Positions 15,872 to 23,586 of a stretch of DNA of 64,000 bases are shown here, piece by piece. The DNA is taken from NCBI GenBank assembly GCA_958296065.1, contig CATQHX010000032.1, forward strand, positions 1 through 64,000. The letters run 5' to 3'. How positions within the stretch are numbered: the first letter of the stretch is position 1; the number at the start of each line of letters is the position of its first letter. The notes below the pieces were generated by a model. The model was given only the letters and a program-made list of their open reading frames with translations. It had not been told where the DNA came from and did no database searches. The stretch comes from Vicinamibacterales bacterium (GTDB lineage Bacteria; Acidobacteriota; Vicinamibacteria; Vicinamibacterales; UBA8438). Made by a program: the position numbers and the translations under genes.

Positions 15872-16867
15872 ATGACAAGGCAGGCAATACGGAGCGCGCT
15901 CGTCGCCGTCGTCCTGATCGGTACCGCCGGGGCGGCAGCGGGGCAGACGGAAGAACTGGTACGGACCATCCGGATGGAGCCCGGCGGCCTGCTCACGCTC
16001 AGCAACATCAGCGGCGAGACGACCGTAACGGGTGTGGACGGCGACGACCTGACGATTCGGGCGACGAAACGGCTCGTCGGACGCGGCAGCGCCGAGTCGC
16101 TGGACCGCGTCGAGATCGAGATCGAGGAGCGCGGCAACCGGGTCGACGTCGAACCCAGGTACCGGCGGCGGTCCCTCCTGCGGTCGCTGGGCAACCTGCT
16201 CGGCGGCGGCCCGGGATCCGTGGCGGTGGACTACGTGGTGACCATGCCCCGCGGCACGGGTGTGACCATCGAGTCCGTGTCCGGCGACGTCACCGTCGAA
16301 GGCGTGGACGGCGAAACGCGAGTCGAAGTGGTGAGCGGCGACGTGCGGCTCGTTTCGCTGGCGGAGCTGGTCGAGGTGGAGGCGGTGTCCGGCCGCGTGC
16401 GGATCGCCGACGTGAGCAGCGACGACGCCATGACGGTGGAATCGGTCAGCGGCCGCCTCGACATCGAGACGGTCCGGGCGCCCCGGCTGGAGGCGTCGTC
16501 GGTGAGCGGCGCGGTGGCGCTGCGCGGGGTGGATTCGCGGCGCGTCGAGGTGGAGACGGTGTCGGGGTCGGTGACCTTCTCGGGGGCGTTGGCGGCCGAC
16601 GGGCGCTACGAGTTCGAGTCGCATTCGGGCGGCATCCGCCTGACGGTGCCGGAGGGCACGGGATTCGAGCTGGAGTCCGAGTCGTTCAGCGGCGGCCTGC
16701 GCTCCGCCATTCCGATCGTCGTGGGCCGGGGCGACCGCGCCGGGGAGGTGACCGTCTTCGAGGCGGGGAGCCGCTCGATAGAAGGAGTCGCCGGCGGTGG
16801 CGGCGGCCGCCTGGAGCTGTCCACCTTCAGCGGGGACATGAGGATCGATGTGGGGCCGGTCCGCTGA
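15872..16867 (+). CDS. Secreted DUF4097 family beta-helix-like protein
   Basis: A 331-residue exported protein. A signal peptide (residues 1-24, ending AAAGQ) precedes a DUF4097 domain made of regularly repeated short strands, for example VTIESVSGDVTVEGVDGE, then VEVVSGDVRLVS and MTVESVSGRLDIETV. The xVSGxVxL periodicity of about 20 residues suggests a beta-solenoid. It is third in the sigma/anti-sigma operon, a common position for DUF4097 proteins, so it may be a target or sensor of the envelope response; its molecular role is unknown. A GGAGG site sits about ten bases before the ATG. Confidence 0.88.
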   Translation: MTRQAIRSALVAVVLIGTAGAAAGQTEELVRTIRMEPGGLLTLSNISGETTVTGVDGDDLTIRATKRLVGRGSAESLDRVEIEIEERGNRVDVEPRYRRRSLLRSLGNLLGGGPGSVAVDYVVTMPRGTGVTIESVSGDVTVEGVDGETRVEVVSGDVRLVSLAELVEVEAVSGRVRIADVSSDDAMTVESVSGRLDIETVRAPRLEASSVSGAVALRGVDSRRVEVETVSGSVTFSGALAADGRYEFESHSGGIRLTVPEGTGFELESESFSGGLRSAIPIVVGRGDRAGEVTVFEAGSRSIEGVAGGGGGRLELSTFSGDMRIDVGPVR

Positions 16868-16960
16868 CGGCTGGGCCCGGACCCGCCGCCCTCGCGGGAC
16901 CGCTTCGCGCCAACCAATCCTCCCTGGGAGTCCTGCTCCGTTCCCCGGCGCGGACTCCCA

Positions 16961-17006
16961 GCGCCCCGAAACGCCTTGCTTTCGGCGTTTCGGCCCATCC
17001 CGCTGG
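16961..17006 (-). repeat. Dispersed double-hairpin repeat, copy D (partial)
   Basis: Only the second hairpin is present: CCGAAACGCC and GGCGTTTCGG around a short loop, followed by CCCATCC as in copies A and C. It lies between convergent genes (ends at 16867 and 17023), where it may terminate transcription from both sides. Confidence 0.75.
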
Positions 17007-17022
17007 AGAACGCGTCGAACGC

Positions 17023-17661
17023 TCAGTTGGGCGCTATCGGTTCGCCGGTGTAGAAGGCGGTCGTCCGCGTTGCCGCCGCATGCGCGGCCTCGGGATCCGT
17101 GCCCGCCACGATCGCGGCCTGCTCCCATCCCTCGCTGCTGCCGGTGATGAACGCCTTGCCGTCCGGCGAAGCGGCGAAGGCTTCCTCGTCCGGCTTCGGT
17201 GCGTCCGGCTGCGCGATGTGGAGCGCGAGTCCCAGCAGGCCCATCTCCCATCCGACGCCGGCGGCGCCCGGTCCGTACTGGTCCCAGTAGTCGGACAGGT
17301 GCGCGATGTGCGAGAGCGTGAGCCGGGCGGTGCCGTCTCCGCCGTCCGCGACACCCACTTCCACCCAACTGACGCCGGCGTACTCCCAGGTGAGCGCGAA
17401 GTGCGAGCGTGGTTCGCACGCAGTAATCGTGCCGCCCGCGTTGCCTTCCAACTGGTAGCGGCCGCCGAGCTCCAGATCGCCGCTGACCGGCGCGAACCAG
17501 CGCGGAATGCGCTCGCCGCTCGTCACGGCGTCCCACAGGTCCGCGACCGTCGTGGCGAAGCTGCGGGACATCGTGACCGCGCGCGCCGGTTTGCCGTCGC
17601 GTTCCAGGGACGAGACGGAGCGCTCTACGGCCCCGAGATCGTCTTCGACATTGAACTTCAT
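17023..17661 (-). CDS. SRPBCC family (AHSA1-like) protein
   Basis: A 212-residue soluble protein of the START/SRPBCC hydrophobic-ligand fold, resembling activator of Hsp90 ATPase homologues. Characteristic segments are MSRSFATTVADLWDAVTSGE, RIPRWFAPVSGDLELGGRYQ and HFALTWEYAG. It has no signal peptide. Homologues are diverse lipid-binding or detoxification proteins and are often regulated with ArsR repressors; none is adjacent here. The ATG at 17661 has an AGGAG site about five bases upstream. The C-terminal 50 residues extend beyond the usual domain. Confidence 0.85.
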   Translation of the reverse strand: MKFNVEDDLGAVERSVSSLERDGKPARAVTMSRSFATTVADLWDAVTSGERIPRWFAPVSGDLELGGRYQLEGNAGGTITACEPRSHFALTWEYAGVSWVEVGVADGGDGTARLTLSHIAHLSDYWDQYGPGAAGVGWEMGLLGLALHIAQPDAPKPDEEAFAASPDGKAFITGSSEGWEQAAIVAGTDPEAAHAAATRTTAFYTGEPIAPN

Positions 17662-17825
17662 GTTTGCTCCTGCCGGTGTGACCGGTCTGCGGAAGCGCCG
17701 CCGTGTGACGCCGCGACGTTCCGATGCGCCCTGACGAGCATGGGCCATGGTACACGCGCGGCCAGGATGGAGATGCGAGCTGTGAATCGGCTACGATCCC
17801 CCCGCGACGTCAACCCGTTCGACCC

Positions 17826-18416
17826 ATGACTCGACATCCCAATCCCCGCGTGGCCGCGGCCCGCGTCGATGCGCTCTTCATCGACCGCTGGTCGCCGCGA
17901 TCCTTTTCCCCCGAGCCGCTGACCGACGCCGACATCGCCTCGCTGTTCGAGGCGGCGCGCTGGTCGCCGTCCTCGTCCAACGTCCAGCCGTGGCTGTTCC
18001 TGTACGAGACGGACGGCCCCGACCGCGAGGTCTTCGATTCCATCCTGAAGCCCCGCAACCGCGAGTGGGCGTCGAAGGCGCCGTTTCTCGGCTTCATCTT
18101 CGCCAACACCCGCACGGCGGACGGCCGCGAGCCGCGCACCGCGCAGTTCGACGCCGGCGCGGCGTGGATGTCCCTGGCGCTGCAGGCTCAGGCGATGGGC
18201 ATCTGCACGCACGGGATGGCCGGCATCGACGTGGACGCGGCACACGAGAAGCTGGGCGTCGACATCGAGCTCTGGACGGTGATGTGCGCGTTCGCGGCCG
18301 GCCGAATCGGCCCGCCGGAAACGCTGCCGCCGGAGCTGCGGGAGCGCGAGCGGCCGAAGGACGACCGCAAGCCGCTCGGGGAGATAGCGCACCGGGGCAT
18401 CCTCCGGGCGCGGTGA
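17826..18416 (+). CDS. Nitroreductase family protein
   Basis: A 196-residue FMN-dependent oxidoreductase of the nitroreductase family. The N-terminal RWSPRSFSPEPL contains the phosphate-binding Arg/Ser pattern. EAARWSPSSSNVQPW is the typical second FMN contact. QFDAGAAWMSLALQAQAMGI is the central helix, and the C-terminal RPKDDRKPLGEIAHRG closes the family domain. It probably reduces nitro or quinone compounds with NAD(P)H in the cytoplasm; the natural substrate is unknown. I placed the start at ATG 17826, where family similarity begins; the frame is open 34 codons further upstream. It is divergent from the SRPBCC gene with about 165 bases between. Confidence 0.9.
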   Translation: MTRHPNPRVAAARVDALFIDRWSPRSFSPEPLTDADIASLFEAARWSPSSSNVQPWLFLYETDGPDREVFDSILKPRNREWASKAPFLGFIFANTRTADGREPRTAQFDAGAAWMSLALQAQAMGICTHGMAGIDVDAAHEKLGVDIELWTVMCAFAAGRIGPPETLPPELRERERPKDDRKPLGEIAHRGILRAR

Positions 18417-18578
18417 GCAGCATTGCCGCCCGCGAGCCGCTGCCGATGTGGAGCGCTGTTTTCCGGTCGACCGCCGCGCCGGATCGAGCATGACTTGGAC
18501 GGGGAGTCCGCGCCGGTCGGGGCAACTCGCGGACAGCCTGGCAGCCGTCATCGGCTGGAAACAGAAATGGAGAACGCC

Positions 18579-20159
18579 ATGAGGCCGCCCAAGCTGCTTG
18601 CCGTTCTGTCGTTCGTCGTCGGTGCGACGTTCGCGGCCGGTGCGTTCTCGGGACCGGCGGGCGCGCAGGAGGGCGATGCGGCCACACCCAACGTGGTGCT
18701 CATCCTCGCCGACGACCTCGGCTGGGGCGACGTCGGCGCGATGCACCCGGAGTCGGCCATCCGAACGCCGCACATCGACCGCCTGGCCGACGAGGGGCTG
18801 CGCTTCGTGGACGCGCACTCGCCCTCGGGCGTCTGCACACCGACGCGCTACGCGCTGCTCACCGGGCGTTACACCTGGCGGACGCGGTTGACCCGAGGCG
18901 TGCTGGGCGGCTACAGCCCGCCGCTGCTGGAGCCGGACCGTCCGACCCTGGGGACGCTGCTCCAGGAGCAGGGTTACCGGACCGCCGCCATCGGCAAATG
19001 GCATCTCGGCATGGACATGCCGTATCTCGACCCCGCGGCGGAACGGACCGAGCCGTGGGAGGGCGATCCCGGCATCGACTTCGGCGGCACGATCGCCGAC
19101 AGCCCGATTCACCATGGCTTCGACGAGTACTTCGGGGTGAGCGCGTCGCTGGACATGGCGCCGTACGTCTACGTCCGCAACGACCGCTTCGCGGCGCTTC
19201 CGACTCGCGAGCAGCCAGCGGTGCCGTTCCCGTACTTCATCCGGCATGGACCGCGGGCCGACGATTTCGTCATCGACGAGGTGCTCGACCGGCTTGTCGA
19301 CGAGGCGGTCGGTTTCATCGACCGGTCGTCGCAAACCGGTGATCCATTCTTCCTCTACTTCCCGCTGACCGCGCCGCACAAGCCGACGCAGCCCCACCAG
19401 CGGTTTCGGGGCCGCACGGACCTGGGCGAGTACGGCGACTTTGTGGCGCAGGTGGACGATGCGGTCGGGCAGGTGCTCGCGGCCCTGGACCGAGCCGGCG
19501 CCGACGACGAAACGCTGGTGATCTTCACCTCCGACAACGGCTCGTACATGTACCGCCGCGACGACACGGAGCCGGATCATGTGGACGACCCGTCGATTCA
19601 GGCCTATCGCGTGGGCCGTCACCGCTCGAATGCCGACTGGCGCGGCACCAAGGCCGACATCTGGGAGGGCGGCCACCGCGTGCCGTTCGTGGCGCGCTGG
19701 CCTGGCGTGGTCGAGCCGGGATCGGAAGCTGCCGCGACTGTCGTCCATACCGACCTCTACGCGACCCTGGCCGACATCGTGGGCGTAACGCCGGGGCCCG
19801 AGACCGCCGAGGACAGCGTGTCGCTGCTGCCGATGCTGCGCGGCGAGCCGGTCACGCGCGGCGTCCCCGTGGTTCACCACTCCTCCGGCGGGATGTTCGC
19901 GATTCGCGACGGAGCGTGGAAGCTGGTGCTGGGCAACGGATCAGGCGGCCGCCAGGAGCCGCGGGGCGAGCCCTTCGAGCGTCCGTATCAGCTCTTCGAC
20001 CTGTCGAAGGATCCCACCGAGGCCCACGACGTCGCGGCGGATCACCCGGAGGTCGTCGAGCGGCTGGAGGCGACGCTGGAGCGGTTCCGCCGGGCCGGCC
20101 GGAGCGTTCCGCTGCATGGCGATGCGCGGTCTGCCTCCGGTGCGATCGTGCAGCGCTGA
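18579..20159 (+). CDS. Secreted sulfatase (CTPTR motif)
   Basis: A 526-residue sulfatase with a signal peptide (residues 1-30, ending PAGAQ). The metal-binding opening NVVLILADDLGWGDVG is followed by the maturation motif CTPTR with Cys86, the future formylglycine. Later come AAIGKWHLG, APHKPTQPHQRF and the metal-ligand segment FTSDNGSYMYRRD. It cleaves sulfate esters of an unidentified exported substrate. Compared with the sulfatase at 6604, the sequence is clearly different outside the motifs, so the two are not recent duplicates. ATG 18579 has GGAGA about five bases upstream; an ATG four codons earlier is also in frame. No sulfatase-modifying enzyme is nearby. Confidence 0.93.
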   Translation: MRPPKLLAVLSFVVGATFAAGAFSGPAGAQEGDAATPNVVLILADDLGWGDVGAMHPESAIRTPHIDRLADEGLRFVDAHSPSGVCTPTRYALLTGRYTWRTRLTRGVLGGYSPPLLEPDRPTLGTLLQEQGYRTAAIGKWHLGMDMPYLDPAAERTEPWEGDPGIDFGGTIADSPIHHGFDEYFGVSASLDMAPYVYVRNDRFAALPTREQPAVPFPYFIRHGPRADDFVIDEVLDRLVDEAVGFIDRSSQTGDPFFLYFPLTAPHKPTQPHQRFRGRTDLGEYGDFVAQVDDAVGQVLAALDRAGADDETLVIFTSDNGSYMYRRDDTEPDHVDDPSIQAYRVGRHRSNADWRGTKADIWEGGHRVPFVARWPGVVEPGSEAAATVVHTDLYATLADIVGVTPGPETAEDSVSLLPMLRGEPVTRGVPVVHHSSGGMFAIRDGAWKLVLGNGSGGRQEPRGEPFERPYQLFDLSKDPTEAHDVAADHPEVVERLEATLERFRRAGRSVPLHGDARSASGAIVQR

Positions 20160-20342
20160 ATGGCTGCCGAGTGGCCCGCGCATGGTCTCGATGATTGCCG
20201 GCCGCGTTGGCGAAGGGGGGGGCACGGCGCCCGATCCGTGCAGGTGCGGCGATGCGCCGTCGGCCCCGGCGCCTGTCACCGCGTCGTGACCCAACGCGGG
20301 CGAGAGTGGTGGGTGAGCCGAATCCAGCGGCAGACTTGCTGA

Positions 20343-20376
20343 ATTCCATGTAAATCAGCGGTATTATCGCTGGAAT
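20343..20376 (+). promoter_or_regulatory. Palindromic operator/promoter at the ATPase start
   Basis: An AT-rich patch with nested inverted repeats. ATTCCA (20343-20348) pairs with TGGAAT (20371-20376), and CAGCG (20356-20360) pairs with CGCTG (20368-20372) around a TATTAT box (20362-20367). The ATG at 20375 lies about eight bases after this -10-like box and no ribosome-binding site precedes it, so a leaderless transcript is likely. Confidence 0.5.
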
Positions 20377-21517
20377 GTACCGTCGGGCTCTGGATCTCCG
20401 TGCCCTCGTCGAGCACCGGTCCGTCTTCCTCTTTGGCCCCCGCCAGACCGGCAAGAGCACTCTCGTCGGCCACACGTTCCCTGACGCGGCGGTCTACGAC
20501 CTGCTCGAAGCGGACACGTTCCACCAGTTGAGCTCGCATCCCGAGCACCTGCGCCAGACGCTGGGGCCGGAACGGCGGATCGTGGTGATCGACGAGATCC
20601 AGAAGTGTCCTCCGCTGCTGGACGAGGTCCACTTGCTCATCGAAAGGAACCCGGCGCTGCGGTTCGTGCTGACCGGCAGCAGTGCGCGCAAGCTGAAGCG
20701 GGGCGGCGCCAACCTGCTGGCCGGTCGTGCGCGCGTGGCCCGGCTGCACCCGCTCGTCTCGGCCGAACTGGAGGGCGATCGCCTCCTGGATCGCATCAAC
20801 CACGGGGGGCTGCCGGCCTTTCTCGACGCGGCGGAGCCGCGGCACGACCTCCGGGCCTACGTCGGCACGTACCTGCAGGAGGAGATCCAGGCGGAAGGGC
20901 TGACCCGCTCCATCGGCAACTTCGGACGCTTTCTGGAGGTTGCCGGCCTGACCAACGGGGAGCAGATCAACTTCGCGGCCGTGGCCTCGGACGCGGGGCT
21001 TGCGCCCAGCACCGTGCGCGAGCACTACCGGATTCTCGAGGACACCCTGGTGGGCGAGCAGTTGCCCGCGTTTCGGAAGACCCGCACGCGGAAGCCGGTG
21101 GCGACCGCCAAGTTCTACTTCTTCGACGTCGGGGTCGCGAACACGCTGCGGCGCGCCGGCGCCATCGAGCCCGGGTCTGACGCCTACGGGCGCGCCCTGG
21201 AACATCTGGTGTTTCTGGAGCTCCGGGCCTGGCGGGACTATCGCCGCCGGGACGACCCCCTCACCTACTGGCGCAGCCAATCGCAGCTCGAGGTCGATTT
21301 CGTGGTCGACGACGCGGTGGCGATCGAAGTGAAGGCGAAGTCCCGCGTATCGGCCCGCGACTACAGGGGCCTGCTAGCCCTGGCCGAGGAGGTCCCGCTC
21401 CGGCGGAAGCTGGTCGTCTGCCACGAGCCGCGCCGGCGCCGGGAGGACAACGGGGTCGAGATCGTGCCGGTTCGGGAGTTTCTGAGTGCGCTGTGGGCGG
21501 ACGCGATCATCGAGTGA
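20375..21517 (+). CDS. AAA_14/DUF4143 ATP-binding protein
   Basis: A 380-residue ATPase of the widespread AAA_14 plus DUF4143 family. The P-loop GPRQTGKST is at residues 21-29. Walker B is in RIVVIDEIQK (about residues 68-77), followed by a sensor segment LTGSSARKLKRGGANLLAGR. The C-terminal DUF4143 region ends with LEVDFVVDDAVAIEVKAK, a pattern like the PD-(D/E)XK core. The family is multi-copy and patchily present, with unknown cellular role. It is a single gene with its own palindromic promoter and reads nearly leaderless. Confidence 0.92.
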   Translation: MYRRALDLRALVEHRSVFLFGPRQTGKSTLVGHTFPDAAVYDLLEADTFHQLSSHPEHLRQTLGPERRIVVIDEIQKCPPLLDEVHLLIERNPALRFVLTGSSARKLKRGGANLLAGRARVARLHPLVSAELEGDRLLDRINHGGLPAFLDAAEPRHDLRAYVGTYLQEEIQAEGLTRSIGNFGRFLEVAGLTNGEQINFAAVASDAGLAPSTVREHYRILEDTLVGEQLPAFRKTRTRKPVATAKFYFFDVGVANTLRRAGAIEPGSDAYGRALEHLVFLELRAWRDYRRRDDPLTYWRSQSQLEVDFVVDDAVAIEVKAKSRVSARDYRGLLALAEEVPLRRKLVVCHEPRRRREDNGVEIVPVREFLSALWADAIIE

Positions 21518-21632
21518 CGCGGCAACGCATGGGTAGCCGGCCGCCGGCAGCATTGAAGAATGTGCGGCCCATGCTCATATTTCAATGCAGTGGAAACCCG
21601 CGGGCGCGGCGCCATGGAGCTATACGCCGCGA

Positions 21633-21661
21633 TTCGGAATCCACGTCAGCCCCTCTATAAT
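21633..21661 (+). promoter_or_regulatory. Likely promoter of the amidase gene
   Basis: TATAAT (21656-21661) lies 17 bases after TTCGGA (21633-21638), which keeps only part of the -35 consensus. The amidase ATG at 21770 is about 100 bases downstream and has an AGGA ribosome-binding site. The perfect -10 box stands out in this GC-rich DNA. Confidence 0.45.
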
Positions 21662-21769
21662 CCGAGCCACGGTGTCCGCTCCATGCGAACCGGCGCGGTC
21701 GCGTGTCTCCGACCGGAGCTGCACGGAGCAGTACTTCCAGGCAACCCGTAACGCGAGACAGGAACTGAC

Positions 21770-23236
21770 ATGGCAAGAGCCCTCGATCGACGCGAGTTCC
21801 TTGCGACGGGTGCGGCCGCGGCCGCGTACGCGTTGAGCGGTCCGGCGTTCGCGCAGGCTACCGATCCGACGACGCTGAGCATTGCCGATGCGCAAAGGCT
21901 GATTCGTTCGGGTGCGCTCTCGCCGCTGGAACTGGTGGAGGCCTACCTCGAGCGAATTGGCCGCTTCGACGCCCGCCTGAACGCCTTCGTCACCGTGACC
22001 GGCGAACGCGCCGTGGCGCGTGCGAGGGCCCTCGAGGCGGAGCTTGCGGGCGGGCGGTGGCGCGGACCGCTGCACGGCATTCCGATCGCGCTGAAGGACA
22101 ACATCGACACGGCCGGCGTGCTGACCACTGCCGCGAGCGCCGTGTACGCGGATCGCGTTCCGGACGAGGACGCCGAGGTGGTGACGCGGCTCGAGGCGGC
22201 CGGCGCCGTCATCGTGGGCAAGCTCAACATGCACGAGTTCGCCTACGGCGGGACCTCGGCGTTCACGCATACCGGCCCCGTGCGCAATCCGTGGGACGTG
22301 GATCGCATCCCCGGCGGATCGTCCGGCGGCTCCGGCGCGGCGGTCGCCGCACGTCTGTGCGCCGGCGCCCTGGGGACCGATACCGGGGGATCGGTGCGCA
22401 TTCCGGCCGCCCACTGCGGCATCGCCGGTCTGAAACCGACCTACGGGTTGGCGAGCATTCGCGGCATCGTCCCGCTCAGCGTCTCGCTCGATCACGTCGG
22501 CCCGATGTGCCGGACGGTGGCCGATACCGCGCTCCTGCTGCAGGCGCTGGCCGGGTACGATCCGCGCGGCATCGCGAGCATCCGCGCGGAGGTGCCGGAC
22601 TACGCGACCGCGCTGCTGCGCCGCACGTCGTTGCTGCGTGTGGGCGTGCCCCGCACGCCGTTCTACGACGACCTGGATCCGCAGGTCGCGGAGGCGGTCG
22701 ATCGGGCGCTCGGCATCCTGAGCGATCTGACGGCGAGCACGCGGGACGTCGAGCTGCCCGCGCTGCCGCAAGCCCGGCCCGTTGCCGTCGAGTCCTATGC
22801 GTATCACGCCGATCTCCTCGGCGAGAGCCGGGAGCTGTACGAGGAGAGCACGCTGGCGCGCATCGAGCCCGGAGCCGAGGTGTCCGCGGCCGAATACGCC
22901 GAGGCGCTGTACCAGTTGAAGCTGGTGAGAAAGGCGATCGCGCACGTGTTCGACGACGTCGACCTGCTGGTCACGCCGACGCTGCCGATACTCCCGGTCG
23001 AGATCGAGGCGGCCCGCGAATCGCCGCTGGAAGCGACCCGGATCCTGATTCGCAACCCGGCGCCCTTCAATTCCTACGGGATTCCGGCGATCACCGTCCC
23101 CTGCGGATTCAGCCGGGAAGGCCTGCCCATCGGGTTGCAGATCTGCGGCCGCGCCCTGGGCGAAGTCGACGTGCTCGCCCTCGCGCACGCTTACGAGCAG
23201 GCGACGGACTGGCACGAACGCACACCGCCACTGTGA
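21770..23236 (+). CDS. Exported amidase (GatA/amidase signature family)
   Basis: A 488-residue amidase-signature hydrolase with the Ser-cisSer-Lys triad. The Lys is Lys109 in IALKDNID, the Gly/Ser loop PGGSSGGSGAA (residues 181-191) provides the cis-Ser, and GTDTGGSVRIPA (202-213) provides the nucleophilic Ser (about residue 208). The N-terminus DRREFLATGAAAAAYALSGP looks like a twin-arginine signal, so the folded enzyme is probably exported; GatA proper is cytoplasmic and is accompanied by gatC and gatB, which are absent. It likely hydrolyses an aliphatic or aryl amide outside the cytoplasm. It appears monocistronic. Confidence 0.92.
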   Translation: MARALDRREFLATGAAAAAYALSGPAFAQATDPTTLSIADAQRLIRSGALSPLELVEAYLERIGRFDARLNAFVTVTGERAVARARALEAELAGGRWRGPLHGIPIALKDNIDTAGVLTTAASAVYADRVPDEDAEVVTRLEAAGAVIVGKLNMHEFAYGGTSAFTHTGPVRNPWDVDRIPGGSSGGSGAAVAARLCAGALGTDTGGSVRIPAAHCGIAGLKPTYGLASIRGIVPLSVSLDHVGPMCRTVADTALLLQALAGYDPRGIASIRAEVPDYATALLRRTSLLRVGVPRTPFYDDLDPQVAEAVDRALGILSDLTASTRDVELPALPQARPVAVESYAYHADLLGESRELYEESTLARIEPGAEVSAAEYAEALYQLKLVRKAIAHVFDDVDLLVTPTLPILPVEIEAARESPLEATRILIRNPAPFNSYGIPAITVPCGFSREGLPIGLQICGRALGEVDVLALAHAYEQATDWHERTPPL

Positions 23237-23352
23237 GCTGCGTGCAGGGGGATACATCACGGCTCGCATGCTGCGGGGCTGTCGCCACGGACTGTTCAGG
23301 TCCGCAGGATCTCCAGACACCGCCAGGATTCACGCGGCGATCGACGGCCTGA

Positions 23353-23586
23353 AGGCCCGCGGTTCGGACGCGCCTGGACGCACTGCCAATCGACATCGAT
23401 CCGATCTTCGCGACTCGTACCTGGAGCGCGGTGCTCGGCTTGGCGGACACGTACGGGATCTCCGCCTGCGATGCGATGTACCTCGAGCTCGCCGTGCGGA
23501 TGCACCTGCCGCTCGCCACGCTGGATCAGCGTCTGCGGGCTGCCGGTCGATCGGCAGGTGTCGAGGTGCTTGGAATCGACGACTGA
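23353..23586 (+). pseudogene. C-terminal remnant of a PIN-domain toxin
   Basis: From 23371 the frame reads RLDALPIDIDPIFATRTW and later DTYGISACDAMYLELAVRMHL, then PLATLDQRLRAAGRSAG, ending at a TGA at 23584-23586. This is the second half of a VapC-type PIN domain, with the conserved Asp of CDAMYLELA and the Asp of TLDQRL. The first half, with the N-terminal catalytic Asp, is missing: an in-frame stop at 23350 closes the frame and no start lies in it. No antitoxin gene accompanies it. The short sequence TTCAGGTCCGCA occurs on both sides (23293 and 23608). Its last 60 bases overlap the 3' end of the ABC permease gene on the other strand. Confidence 0.68.

Noticed and set aside
17658..19880. 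740-residue minus-strand frame opposite the nitroreductase and sulfatase
   Set aside because: It spans two real genes in antisense and has no domain; composition is typical of frame shadow in GC-rich DNA.
21770..23236. GatA subunit of the tRNA amidotransferase
   Set aside because: The twin-arginine-like signal and lack of gatC/gatB indicate an exported amidase instead.
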